Shown: piece by piece, positions 14,638-24,802 of the stretch
Numbering within the stretch: the first letter of the stretch is position 1
Layout of the letters: each line of letters begins with the position of its first letter
Assembly (NCBI GenBank): GCA_022577435.1
Contig: JAKOON010000020.1
Location: 9,577,324-9,641,323 of the forward strand
Origin: Embiotoca jacksoni
Lineage: Eukaryota > Chordata > Actinopteri > Embiotocidae
Length of the DNA: 64,000 nucleotides
Direction of reading: 5' to 3'
The notes under the pieces: model-generated
The model's database searches: none
What the model was told of the DNA's origin: nothing
Seen by the model: only the letters and a program-made list of their open reading frames with translations
Position numbers and translations under genes: made by a program

Positions 14638-14800
14638 GTGTTAGATTGGATCAGCCGGAGGGATGGTCTGCCTGTGATTGGTTGTAATGTTGTGGGAGGG
14701 CTAGGAGTCGGGACTTATTAAATTGAGTGACAGTGACACAACAAATCACAACAGCGGTGACTTGGGCGATTGCGTCCCTCCGGCCGATCCAGTCTAGCAC
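14638..14800. repeat. Inverted repeat, MITE-like
   Basis: Arms of 28 bases at 14638-14665 and 14773-14800 are reverse complements with four mismatches, all transitions. Both contain GCCGGAGGGA on the outward strand. The interior is GC-richer than its surroundings and contains a CCAAT-like CTGATTGG-type motif. It is probably a non-autonomous DNA transposon or the internal part of one; I see no clear target-site duplication. Confidence 0.5.
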
Positions 14801-15555
14801 CAACCTTTTTAAACCTCGCGACTAGGTGCTACCAAAACCTACACACTGCTAAGAGCCGCCGTTCTTACTACAAACTAAATCACCCCGATGTATTTACATA
14901 ACAAATACCATTCCAACGCGATCATATCATCAGCTCGCCTGCAGCAAAAGTACTTTTTTCTTAAAAACCGGACGGCACAACAAGTAAAATGGGAATCCAG
15001 CCATGTAAACTAACTATATCGCATTTTAACAAACACTGCGCTTTTAGGAAACCTATCAAGCTAAGCAAGATTTAGAAACCACTGGTAAATTCACGATCAC
15101 ATCTTTTTTTTTAACACTTCACACGATTAAAACTAAACGGTTTGACTGCCAGGCTTCCATTATTTGTACCGCTCTCTCGATTTCTTTGGAAAATATTTTA
15201 AGACATTGTGGATCTACTTGTGCAATGTAACAGCAGTCGGTTTGATGAAGCTGAAATACGCTTGAACTGGGTGATCAATTTGAAATAGTTATTAGCAAAA
15301 CAACGGTGAAGAAAAATGTCCCACTAGGAAAAATGCTTATTTGTCTTCGGGACGATTCCATTATTCTTAATCTATAAACGGTTCTTTTGCTCCACCTTTG
15401 TGGAATCATTAGTCTTTCGTCAAATTTGGGCAGATTAGAGGAGATATGTTAAGGTAATGCATCGCCGCGTCCAAAATAAAGTAATGCAAAGTCTGCATTT
15501 TCAAGCCAAATGATCCAAAGTTTAAAGAATATAAACATTACCAGAAAATGTCACA

Positions 15556-15971
15556 TAGGGTTGGGTGATTAATCAAATAAATCAATTCACGATCGTTATG
15601 ACCAATCTAATTTCAGTCATGGTGATATGTTCAACCAATGAACTCTTTCACACAGGCTGTCACACTGCCCTTAATGCTCTGAGGATGCCTTCATTTACTT
15701 CTAACTTCAAGAATGAGTTAAAGGTCATCAGATATAAAATAATATTTTTTTTAAAATAGCTACTTTTACAGATAAGCAGTTTGTTAAACTAACACAATAG
15801 AGCACTAGAGTCAGGATGTTGCTGTAAAAGCAAATATAAAAAACAACAATAAAAAGCTTTGCAAAAGCAAAATCTTAAAAGTTATGGCAGGTCAGTGATG
15901 GTAATTCTAAAAGTTACAAGTGCGTATTTACAAAATAATGATATTGATTTTAGGTGATATCGCCCAGCCTA
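15556..15971. mobile_element. Non-autonomous hAT-like element (MITE)
   Basis: The left end reads TAGGGTTGGGTGAT and the right end, reverse complemented, reads TAGGCTGGGCGATATC, the GGGCTGGGCGAT-type termini common in teleost hAT MITEs. The flanks are ATGTCACA (15548-15555) and ATGCCACA (15972-15979), an 8-bp target duplication with one mismatch, which fits hAT insertion. The interior is AT-rich with no transposase frame. The TIRs have diverged, so it is not a fresh insertion. Confidence 0.75.
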
Positions 15972-16194
15972 ATGCCACATTTGATCAACTGTATCTCACT
16001 GGCAACTGAAACATCGGAGTCATTGTACAGCAGAAAGATAATCGAATGCCGCATGACGGCCTAAGAGCGCTTCATGTTGTGAACATCACCCAATTTTTGA
16101 CCAACACAGGATTTCTTTGTGTTGTGAAGTAGTGGCATTTCCCCGTCTGTGCGTTGGCATTGTGCTGCTGCTGGTGTGTCCCTCCACCGGGCGT

Positions 16195-19100
16195 CTACTG
16201 TCTGATGTCTGCTGGTCTGAGCTGTCGCTCACCCTCGGCCAGGAAGATCTGCATGGCCCGGTATAGCAGGTGGGTCCCGAGTTCCCGTTTCCTCTTCCCC
16301 TGCCAGCTGGACACTACGCCATAGAAATCCCCCCCGCTTCTGATTGGTGAGCATCTTCAACCCTGGGACAATTCAACTGGTTACTGATGGGCGCAATGAG
16401 GAGGGGAGGGGAGGGGAGGATGGGACTGCGTTTCATCTCTTTAGAAACTAACATTCTATCATTTTGTGCTACTGGCGCTTTATATCCAAGTCAATTCATA
16501 CACTCCCGAGTGAAGCATATAAATGAGAAACTTTGTGCTTCGCTGGTAGTGACAGCGCAAGGAGTGTAACAACAAGCAGCAAGTAGATGTCAACAATTAA
16601 GCAGTGATCACGTTTTCAAGATTATCATTTGTTGAAAGGTAAAACTGTCCTGTAACTTCACGCGAGTAAAGATTATACTTGTATTATCTTCAATAAAAGC
16701 GTATTTTTCTAAATCTTGAGACACCTGATGTATGGAAGTTAGACAGACATTTCCTCTGCTCATTACTGTGCAACAATCTACACTGTGTACTTCAAAAGCC
16801 TCAAAGGCCCTTGTGACAGGCACATAGAAACCTCCCATCATGGTGTGAGTTTCAAACCCACAATACATATTTAGCCCCCCCCCCCACACACACACACACA
16901 CCCACCCCCTAAAAAAAAAAAAAAAAAAAAAACGTTTAGCGTCACCTCCGCTGCTACAGCTCCTTCTTATGGGACACACAACTCGGCTGTATTTTCTAAT
17001 TTACTATTTCAACATAAAATATTAAGTGAGTCTAGATTGAATGAGAATGTTACAGCTGCTTTTGCCCTCTACTTCCAACTATCACATTATAGATTTCATA
17101 TGACACTAATAACCAGCTGATATGCAGCTGATATGTGACAAGGTGATACAAGACCCTGATACAAAGCTGATAGGGTCTGTCTCTTTACACAGGAGTTCTC
17201 CCGTGGATGAACTCACTTGTTTAGCACTTGACAGATATCTTCTGTGATGAGTTTAACCCCACTCATACTCACCGATGGCCTCCACCATGCAGGCTTCTCT
17301 TGTGTAAGCCTCCACTGGGATGACATTCTGGAAACAGTGCAGAGAGACGACGCCCTGCTCGGCGTTCCACACCTGAAGGATGTGCTGCACTTTGGGACAC
17401 AATTTCTGTCACAGACGAGAAAGAATCAAGTGGTTTTTACACATGTATCGTATCTCAATTCAAGTTTAGATCCATTGTAAGGCTGATCATTGTGTGCTGC
17501 CTTACCTTGGAGGTCTTGTCCCCTTTATAGTACTCTAGAGCCTCATAAAGGTGACTGTAGGGGCGGGAGCGTTTTCCTTTCCCCACATAAAATATCGCAT
17601 GGACAAAAGTCTGGAAACACTCCTGTGGAGTCATGGTGTGATTGCGGAATGGGAGGTTTTTCGTCACCCTGACAGAAAAGAAAAGAAAATCCATTTCATT
17701 ATTTGTAGGAGAGTAAAAGGCGTTTAACTCTGTTTTAGGAACAACTTTAGACTCAAATCACCCAATGAACCAGTCTTGTTCGCTCAGTTTTAGTTAAGTT
17801 TAATGAATAACAGGTGATGTGATCATAAGAGGTTTGTAGCGGTGAGTTTAACCCATGTTACTACTAAAGCACTTCTCCCGATTCAGCAAAGGTTTTGCTT
17901 GATTTTTAAGATTTTTGGGCCACATTTTATTCATCAAGTAAAAAACAGCTAAATATGCTAATACGACCCCGTTTCCCCAAAAAGTTGTGACACTATGTAA
18001 AATGTAAATAAAAACAGAACGTGATCATTTGTAAATCATGTAAACCCATATGTAATGCAGTATTTTCACGTGACCTTTCAGCTCAGCTTCAACTCAGCTC
18101 GCTTAAAACATCTACAGAAGTGATTAAAAAAAAAAAAGTCCCGGGTGCCATTCACAAATTCTGTCGGATGGAAAACCAAAAAAAGCGAGTAGAGCTTGAG
18201 CCAAGCCATTTGACGAAATGAAAGAGGGGCTTCAATCATTTTCACGTAAAATTAAAATGAAATTATCCCATCACATTTGCACAACAGTTAGTAACAACTT
18301 TTCTTGAAGAGCTGGCAACACTGCGCAGAAGAAAGCAAAACAAAACAAATGGTAATGAGAGACAGAAGACCTTGGGTCAAGTAGCAGGTAGTTGAAGCTG
18401 GACTTGATGATGCCCTCCCTCCACTTCCTGTTCTGATCGGGTTGGTCAAACTGCTGGCACAGAGCCTGCTCGTCAGCATGGCAAGCGGGCAGCTTGAAGG
18501 TCTGCAGAACCCGACACAATTCTGGACTGTAACCTAAATCTACAGATATAATTTTTTTAAAAAAGTACAGAAAATTACACACCGAGTCAGTGACAGTGAT
18601 GATAAATTCAGTGACAATAAGTGTATCATATTGCCTCATTTGTTCTTGGGCTCTAATCTAATTCACCCACAAAGTGATTGAATCCCTTCACAGTGGGGCT
18701 GAGCTTCAATACCAAGTAATGAGTTTAATTCTCAATTGTTATGCTTCTTTATAAGAAGGATTTTGCTGTCAAATAAAGGCAATAACTTCACAAACATGTA
18801 TTTAAATGGCAACAGAATTCTGAATTTAAAATCACATTAATATTAATAGTACCCTCTCTCTCTCTCTCTCACACATCATTTCACCCCAAAACTGCAAACA
18901 AAATCATATTTTAAATGAGATTAATAATCTGGAACATCAGAGGGCAAAAGTGTTACCTGTTTGTGATTGGTCTATCTGCTTTTGGTGATGTGGTGATTGG
19001 GAGTTTGATTCCTGCAGCAGGCGGCCCAGCCTTTGCATGTAGGTGGGCCTGGTGCGGCTGCTGATGGGACCCGGACTTTCCCCCAGCTCCACCAGCCTCA

Positions 19101-22100
19101 GTCTCAGCTCCTTGTCTGTTATCCCTCTCATTTCTGGCAACAATTTCTCCTCACACACAATATTTTTCTCCTTCTGAGCCACAACCTTAGGTTTCCGGTT
19201 CTCCTTTCCTTTGTTGGCCCTCATGTCCGTCTGCAAAGAACGCCAGTCATAAAGGATGGTCTCCTCACTGCTGGTGGTACTCATGCTGGAGCTGAGTGAG
19301 GTGTCAGCGGTAGGTGGGACGTGAGTCTCGATCAGCTTGTGGCCCTGTTCTGTATCAGTGTAGAGGTACTCCACTGGTTCTTCCAGATCCTGAATGAGCG
19401 GACGCCCTCCAGGGGTATATGACAGGTTTGCCAGGTGCTGCAGCCTGTGGCAGCCTGACAGCCTGCTCATGCTGTATCTCGGTGTGCATCCGGTGCCTGG
19501 GGTGCAGGGGAGGTCCGAGTCTTCCCTGGACCTCCTTGGGGAAAAGTAGCTGGAGGTGGGTGAAGATGAAGATAATGTGGAGTCTGGCTGAGAGCTACGA
19601 TCCTCACTGATCCAGACATCTTCCTTGTTTTGGCTGTCTACCCGCTCCTCATCAGGGGCATCATTCACATTTCCCTTTGTAGTTGTTTCATCTGCACTTG
19701 TCAGATCATCAGTCAGAAAGTACCTCCCTTCGGCGAGATCCCGGTCCTGTCTTTGCATAGCAAGAACTATCTCTGCAAGGTTATTTTCATAAGCGTCCAC
19801 TGAATTATCTTGGTTTTTATCGAGTGCAATTGTGTCACATAAAGTCTGTGATTCCACAAGTACACTCTTGGGAAGGATGAGTGTATCAGCCAGACTGCTG
19901 CTGACACTTGAATTGACTCCAAGAGTGCTGCACTGTGTGTCCTGGCAATCCGCAGGCAAGGAGTCTCCTCCTGTGCTGCTCCCAGAATAGGAAGGTGTAT
20001 AGCAAGGTGCGTGTGGTGAGCTGTAAAAGTCCTTACTGCTCTGAGACCTGGGCGTCTGGCGGCGTGTTCGAACCGGAGTGGGAAGGGTCTCCTCAAACAA
20101 AGACGACGTAAGGAGGCTCTCTGGGGTTCTGCTGGTTATCAGTGAGTAGCGACTCAACCTCGAGCCGGTCCTGCCGGTCACGAAAGGACTGGGTGTGAAT
20201 GGGAGGTCGGCGTTTTGTTCCAATGCTTCACTTGCATCAAATCTGGTGTCTGCCACTGGCCTGTCAACACCTCCTTCATTTAAAAGGTCAACAACAGGAC
20301 CACTACAAGCCTCCACTATATCATTGTTTGGGTGCTTTGCCTCAGACAAGCTCAGTTTGTCAAGCATCCCCAATAAAGTTTCCGATGTTGAATCTATTTT
20401 AACTTCTGCTTGAACAGGTGGAATATTCCCATTTTGTCCGCTGATTTCAGAATCAGTGGAAATCTGAGTGCTTTTGTCAGATTCAGCTCCAGCAGAATCT
20501 CTATCCACCGCAGGCCGTATAAGATGTCTGGGTGATACGGAAACATCCAGAGCGCTAGTGTAATGGTCGCTCTCACAGTTAGTGTAGTGACTGCTCCCAG
20601 TCCCGCTGCTACTGCTGCCAATACTGGAAAACGCTCGCTGTTGAGTTGCCCTCACCTGAGACTCTTTTACATTTTCCCCTTCCAGTTCATCGTCACTCTC
20701 TTTGAAAGCAAACTGACTGACGACCGTTTTCTCCAAATCCTCTTTTGTGCACTCGCTGCTTTCCCTGCAAAAAACATAAACGTGATCCGGTGATGTGACA
20801 TCGATGCCCTGCCTCTGTGAAATAGTGGCCATGCGTTCTGGATGCAGGAAATCAGAGTACTCAGACTTGTCAAAAGGCATTGTGCCATCGACAGGGGGAC
20901 ACTGTTTGGGAGATTCAAGACTAAAAACAGGGAAATATTCATCCATATCTCTGAAGCTTACACTCTTTCCACATGCTTGCCTGGTAAACGATGGAAGAGT
21001 GTCTCTTCTGGAAGGAGAGATTCTGCCATCAGTTGTAGCAGCCTGTTCATTTCCTTTTGATGTGAACACGCCGATGTCAGCACATAAATCATTATTTTTG
21101 AGAATCGGCATTGCCGTTGCGGGTCCCACTGCAGACATGCGGGTGCTTGATAGTATGGAGGGACCAGAAAGTCTGTTGTATGAAATACCTCTGCAACTTG
21201 GTCTCCCATTAATGTTAGACAGGTTGAAGAATGACGAGCGCCTCGTGCTGCTCAATGGGGCTTCGCCGAAGTCACTTATCATAGACGAATGGGAACTTAA
21301 GCTGTATTCGGATTCAGGATAGCTGGACATGTCTGTCTGGTCTGAATACACAGCTGTGGAGAAAGAAAAAAGGGGTCCGATAAATGAAAAATTCAGGAAA
21401 AATATAGCTGCAACTCTTCTGATTTAGTCGTTATACACTGCCAGACAGTTTGGTAGATGTTTAGCCTTGTGTCTCTGTTTTCATTTGACAGGAAAATAAT
21501 GATTGTTACAGGTAAATGTTGCAGCAAATAAGGTACTGATGGCAGGCATTGACAAAGTATTTTCTTTGGTGCCCTACCTCAACATACAATATCCAAAATC
21601 AAGCTCAGCTTTAAGGAAAAAAAAAATGTAAGTTTAATTTGTGTTCTATGAAAAACGATTTGAAAAATAACTTTTAATTAGTTTACAATTAGTGTTATAA
21701 CTGTGTAATTATTATGATGTGGAAATCTACTAGCAGACAAGCACAACACTAAACACTTGACTTGGGAAAGTATTACTATGACAATGATGGATCTAGTGAA
21801 AACTGGACAACCAAAGTTAACTCTTTAAGGACTGGAGATTTTTAACAGGACAAAGCTTTTCACAGTTCTTACAGTATTGGAACTGAGGCAAGTCATCCTC
21901 CTCTGTTTCCACGGAGCTGGCCTGGTGATTCTGCAGGAGACGGGCACAATTTCGATTTTCCTTTTGCTGTGCAAGCCGCCGTGGTGTGTTCCCTTCCTAC
22001 ATTAACAAAAAGATATGAGGAGTGAAGCAAACTGAAACACACATTCAAGGCCAAACACTGCTGCTTGTTATCTTGTAACACAAGTCTCTGTATTGATTCA

Positions 22101-23625
22101 TCTGTAATACAGACGTCCAAAAATAACTTTACAATCACCCTGTATCTGTATGTCTAGCTGTGAATTGTTTTCAGATGTCCCCCTCAGCTGTCTAAAACTT
22201 GATCCATGCAAAAAACCTTATAGCAAATGATATATTTAAGCTAAAAGTATCTCTTACATCATCTTTAAAGTTTGGGTTCCCTCCATTATTTAAGAGCAGC
22301 TTGAGGTTTTGATAACATCCCCACAGTGCAGCAACATGAAGAGGAGTCAGGCCCTCTGATGACCTGAGAGAAACACAAGAAAAACACGACATTAAATTGT
22401 ATTTAATGTCACTGCAGGGCTCATATGACCCAAAATGCAAAGACCAAATAAAAGCACATGGATATAACACATTAAGGAAACTGACTACAAGATACTTTGC
22501 AAATATTTTCACACATATGGATATATATGAAAGTCATGTCAAAGGCTGACATTGTTACATGTCACTGTGTTAGTAACTGTACCTTGTGTTGGGGTCCGCT
22601 CCATGTTGCAGCAACATTTTCAAGCAGCGAGTGTTCTTCTCTGTTTCTTTGCCAACCGCCAGGTGTATCGCAGCCACCCCTTCACTGCCCACCATGTTGG
22701 GGCTCGCACCCTGTGAAAGAAGCAGCTGCACGGATCTGTCGACAGAGAGACATCTGTTACATAAACGGTTTTAACGGCATTACTGAACTACAAACAAGAG
22801 TCATTAGTTCAATTCATTGCTGACTGATCGATGTAAAAGCTGTAGATTTCTTGTTTATCAGTCCGTGTTTTGTAAATCGGTGATGCATTTCTCATTACCG
22901 TGCTTAACACACAAACACTGACGTGGGAAACAATTATAATTGTTATTATTATATACTAGACTCCACAACCCTGTAATATACCACGGAGCACTGCAGTCAT
23001 CCCCAGATTGATATTTACTGTATGACTATTATAATCACGTGTTTGTGGCACCTTTTTTTTTTTCTATAAACCATTAGTGAACATTAAGTCTTAGTAGAGT
23101 AGCAGTGTTTCCCAAAGCCCAAGACGAAGCAAAAAAAAAAAAAAAAAAAAAAAAAAAGTGCTGTTTAGTCCCAACCAGCAGTCCACAACCAAAACATATA
23201 GTTTATTGCAATAAGGACCGGAGGAACCAGAAAATATTAATTTAAACAACTGGAATCAGATAATTTAATGGAGCAATTTATTATCATGTAGTAGCGGATT
23301 CATGTTACGTCCACCAAGAAATCGTTTCAACTGTAACAACAAACGCATACAAAGGATCTAATCACTTTAACACAATTTAAGTCAACTCGGAAAAAGTTTA
23401 CGTAAAAAAAAAAAAAATGGCTTGCAACCTCCGAACATGTTTGTGAAAGGGGTGAAAATGTCCATGTTTTTAGTGGCTCTCGCGTTTTTTTTTTTTGTTT
23501 TTTTTTTTATTACTCGCAGACATGTTCGACAAAACAAAGAGAAAGAGGGCTGAACGTCACCTGGGTTCTCCATCGCTCACGGCTTTACACAGCTGACTTT
23601 CCAGCCTCTTCGTGTTTCGGTCCAT
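16195..23625 (-). CDS. ankle1: ANKLE1, ankyrin repeat and LEM domain endonuclease
   Basis: Nine coding exons on the minus strand: 23625-23561, 22735-22583, 22363-22258, 21996-21873, 21353-18957, 18539-18371, 17668-17506, 17405-17273, 16362-16195. All introns are GT-AG and phases agree up to the last exon. About 1158 residues would be expected. Exons 2-3 encode ankyrin repeats (motifs such as TPLHVAALWG). The 2397-nt exon 5 is Ser/Thr-rich and ends in a LEM domain (about residues 894-930, starting ITDKELRLRLVELG). Exons 6-9 give the GIY-YIG nuclease fold, with FYVGKGKRSRPY in exon 7, VVSLHCFQNVIPVEAYTREA in exon 8 and LTNQK in exon 9. Known family role: a nuclease that cleaves branched DNA and trims chromatin bridges late in cell division. 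The start is the ATG at 23625 preceding the ankyrin exons. Human ANKLE1 is shorter (about 615 residues), mainly because the middle is shorter. The final exon has a one-base frame break (separate entry). Confidence 0.9.
16329..16335 (-). other. ankle1: Frame break in last ankle1 exon (7-base homopolymer)
   Basis: On the minus strand the last exon reads ...AAT CAG AAG CGG, then a run of G, then ATTTC. Seven G are present (C at 16329-16335); six would keep the frame into a conserved tail (DFYGVVSSWQGKRKREL... AEGERQLRP, stop at 16197-16195). As written, translation leaves the frame after about residue 1114 and stops within about five codons, losing about 44 residues. This is either an assembly/sequencing error at a homopolymer or a real truncating allele. 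Confidence 0.75.
17963..18060 (+). repeat. Fragment of a common teleost interspersed repeat
   Basis: In ankle1 intron 6, the stretch with CCCGTTTCCCCAAAAAGTTG followed by TGTAAAATGTAAATAAAAAC and an AATCATTT-like block matches, from memory, the terminal part of a widespread fish repeat (consensus near CCCAATTCCAATGAAGTTGG). Only one end is recognisable here. Confidence 0.6.
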
Positions 23626-24000
23626 GGCTGAAGTTGTTGATACGTTTTGTTTTTTTTTTTAATCTAAATGAGGACCAGCATCTTCCGAATTAGCTCATGG
23701 CTAAAAAAAAAAAAAAAAAAAAAAAATCGTCCAGCGAGGTTCGGATAACTTTAAATAAAGGATAGCATTAGCTTAAGGAGCTAACAGAGACTGATAGGCT
23801 GCAAAAAAAAAAAAAAGGGTTTCCAGTGCTTGCACACATTGAACCACGCTCTTCGGTGTAGTCGGTGCTGCACCTTAAATACTTAGGGAGAGCTCTTTTC
23901 CAACACTAAACGTTTACTGATAAATAGTTTCTCCACGTAGTTCTACTTTTCGACGAAGCTGCGCGTCTATTTTAGTTAAACTTCCCTCCATCTGCAGCAA

Positions 24001-24050
24001 GCGGAAGTACCGCCCACAGGCGTCTCTGATTGGACAAGTCTTCACCAATG
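24001..24050 (-). promoter_or_regulatory. ankle1: Likely ankle1 promoter block (ETS, GC box, CCAAT)
   Basis: Reading on the minus strand upstream of the ankle1 start codon (23625) are a CCAAT box within TCCAATCAG (24026-24034), a GGGCGG GC box (24010-24015) and an ETS-type ACTTCCGC (24001-24008). A second CCAAT lies on the plus strand (24044-24049). This is a typical TATA-less housekeeping arrangement, about 375-400 bases from the ATG. No transcript evidence is available. Confidence 0.55.
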
Positions 24051-24389
24051 AGGTGAGTCGTTAAATGAAAACGAGCAGTGCCATTGAGTGTCTGTCTGTG
24101 AAAGTAAGATGTACATTTCAGGATCTACTTTTCGATCAAAATGTTTGGTGCTCCGTGAAATAATTATTAATACTTTGAGACATCATAGCAGGACTTAACA
24201 AAACTGCTTCGACTGCATCAATCTCATAACTTTTAGAAGATCTATTTTAATTAAATGACAGAATGAAGTAAAAATGCAGATGTTTATTACTTATTTTCAT
24301 CATGAACACACACTGTTCTCTTTTTCTTTTTATAGAACGTAGAAAATGCATTACCCCCACAATAAATGTGGTGTCTTGGGTGTTTTAAC

Positions 24390-24395
24390 TTTATT
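24390..24395 (-). terminator. Polyadenylation signal AATAAA for the first alkaline phosphatase
   Basis: TTTATT on the plus strand gives AATAAA on the minus strand, about 410 bases after the TGA of the 24803-31125 gene and upstream of the ankle1 promoter block. A second minus-strand AATAAA lies near 24279-24284. Position makes this a plausible end of that gene's 3' UTR. Confidence 0.4.
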
Positions 24396-24802
24396 GTGTA
24401 TAAAATTATGTTTATGTGTCAAAATAATGATGAAACAATACATGTAAGGCAGGGTGACAAATAATTAAACGTGAATAATGAAAAGACATGAAAAGAATGC
24501 TTGACAATTGTTTATATTTGTCTAATATCATTAGAAAGTCACTTAATTATTCAAAATATTTCTAAATAATTACAACCATACTTTTATGTACATAAGCATA
24601 TGCAGTAATAACAGTAAGGTTTTTCAAAACTATGTTATCTGAAGTAAATATCCCTCAAAATAACACTGATATCAAAATCCGTGCCACTGTAGAACTCTTA
24701 AATTCATCACAGCACAGCGTAAAGAATAATTAATTTTCATATTAAAATGTCACAAAGCCCTGTTAGTCCATGGTCAGGACTGAGTCTCTAAAGGCATTAA
24801 TC

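Larger units (their letters stand above)
1..15547. other. Gene-poor region, no supported coding gene
   Basis: I read both strands and found no exon chain or conserved protein motif here. Open frames in this stretch are short and mostly lie over poly-A/T, CA/TG or CT tracts. The DNA is AT-rich with homopolymers (for example A runs near 237-266 and 8522-8547, and T runs near 2608-2633). It could be intergenic or a large intron of a gene outside the window. Two exon-like segments and one inverted repeat are listed separately. Confidence 0.6.

Noticed and set aside
20795..21322. 175-residue plus-strand open frame
   Set aside because: It lies antisense over the large ankle1 exon 5, whose minus-strand frame is continuous for ~800 codons with domain support. 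The plus-strand peptide has no motif.
18957..21353. Ser/Thr-rich 2.4-kb exon considered as a separate gene
   Set aside because: Phases on both sides join it to ankyrin exons upstream and GIY-YIG exons downstream, and it ends in a LEM domain, so it is the ankle1 central exon.
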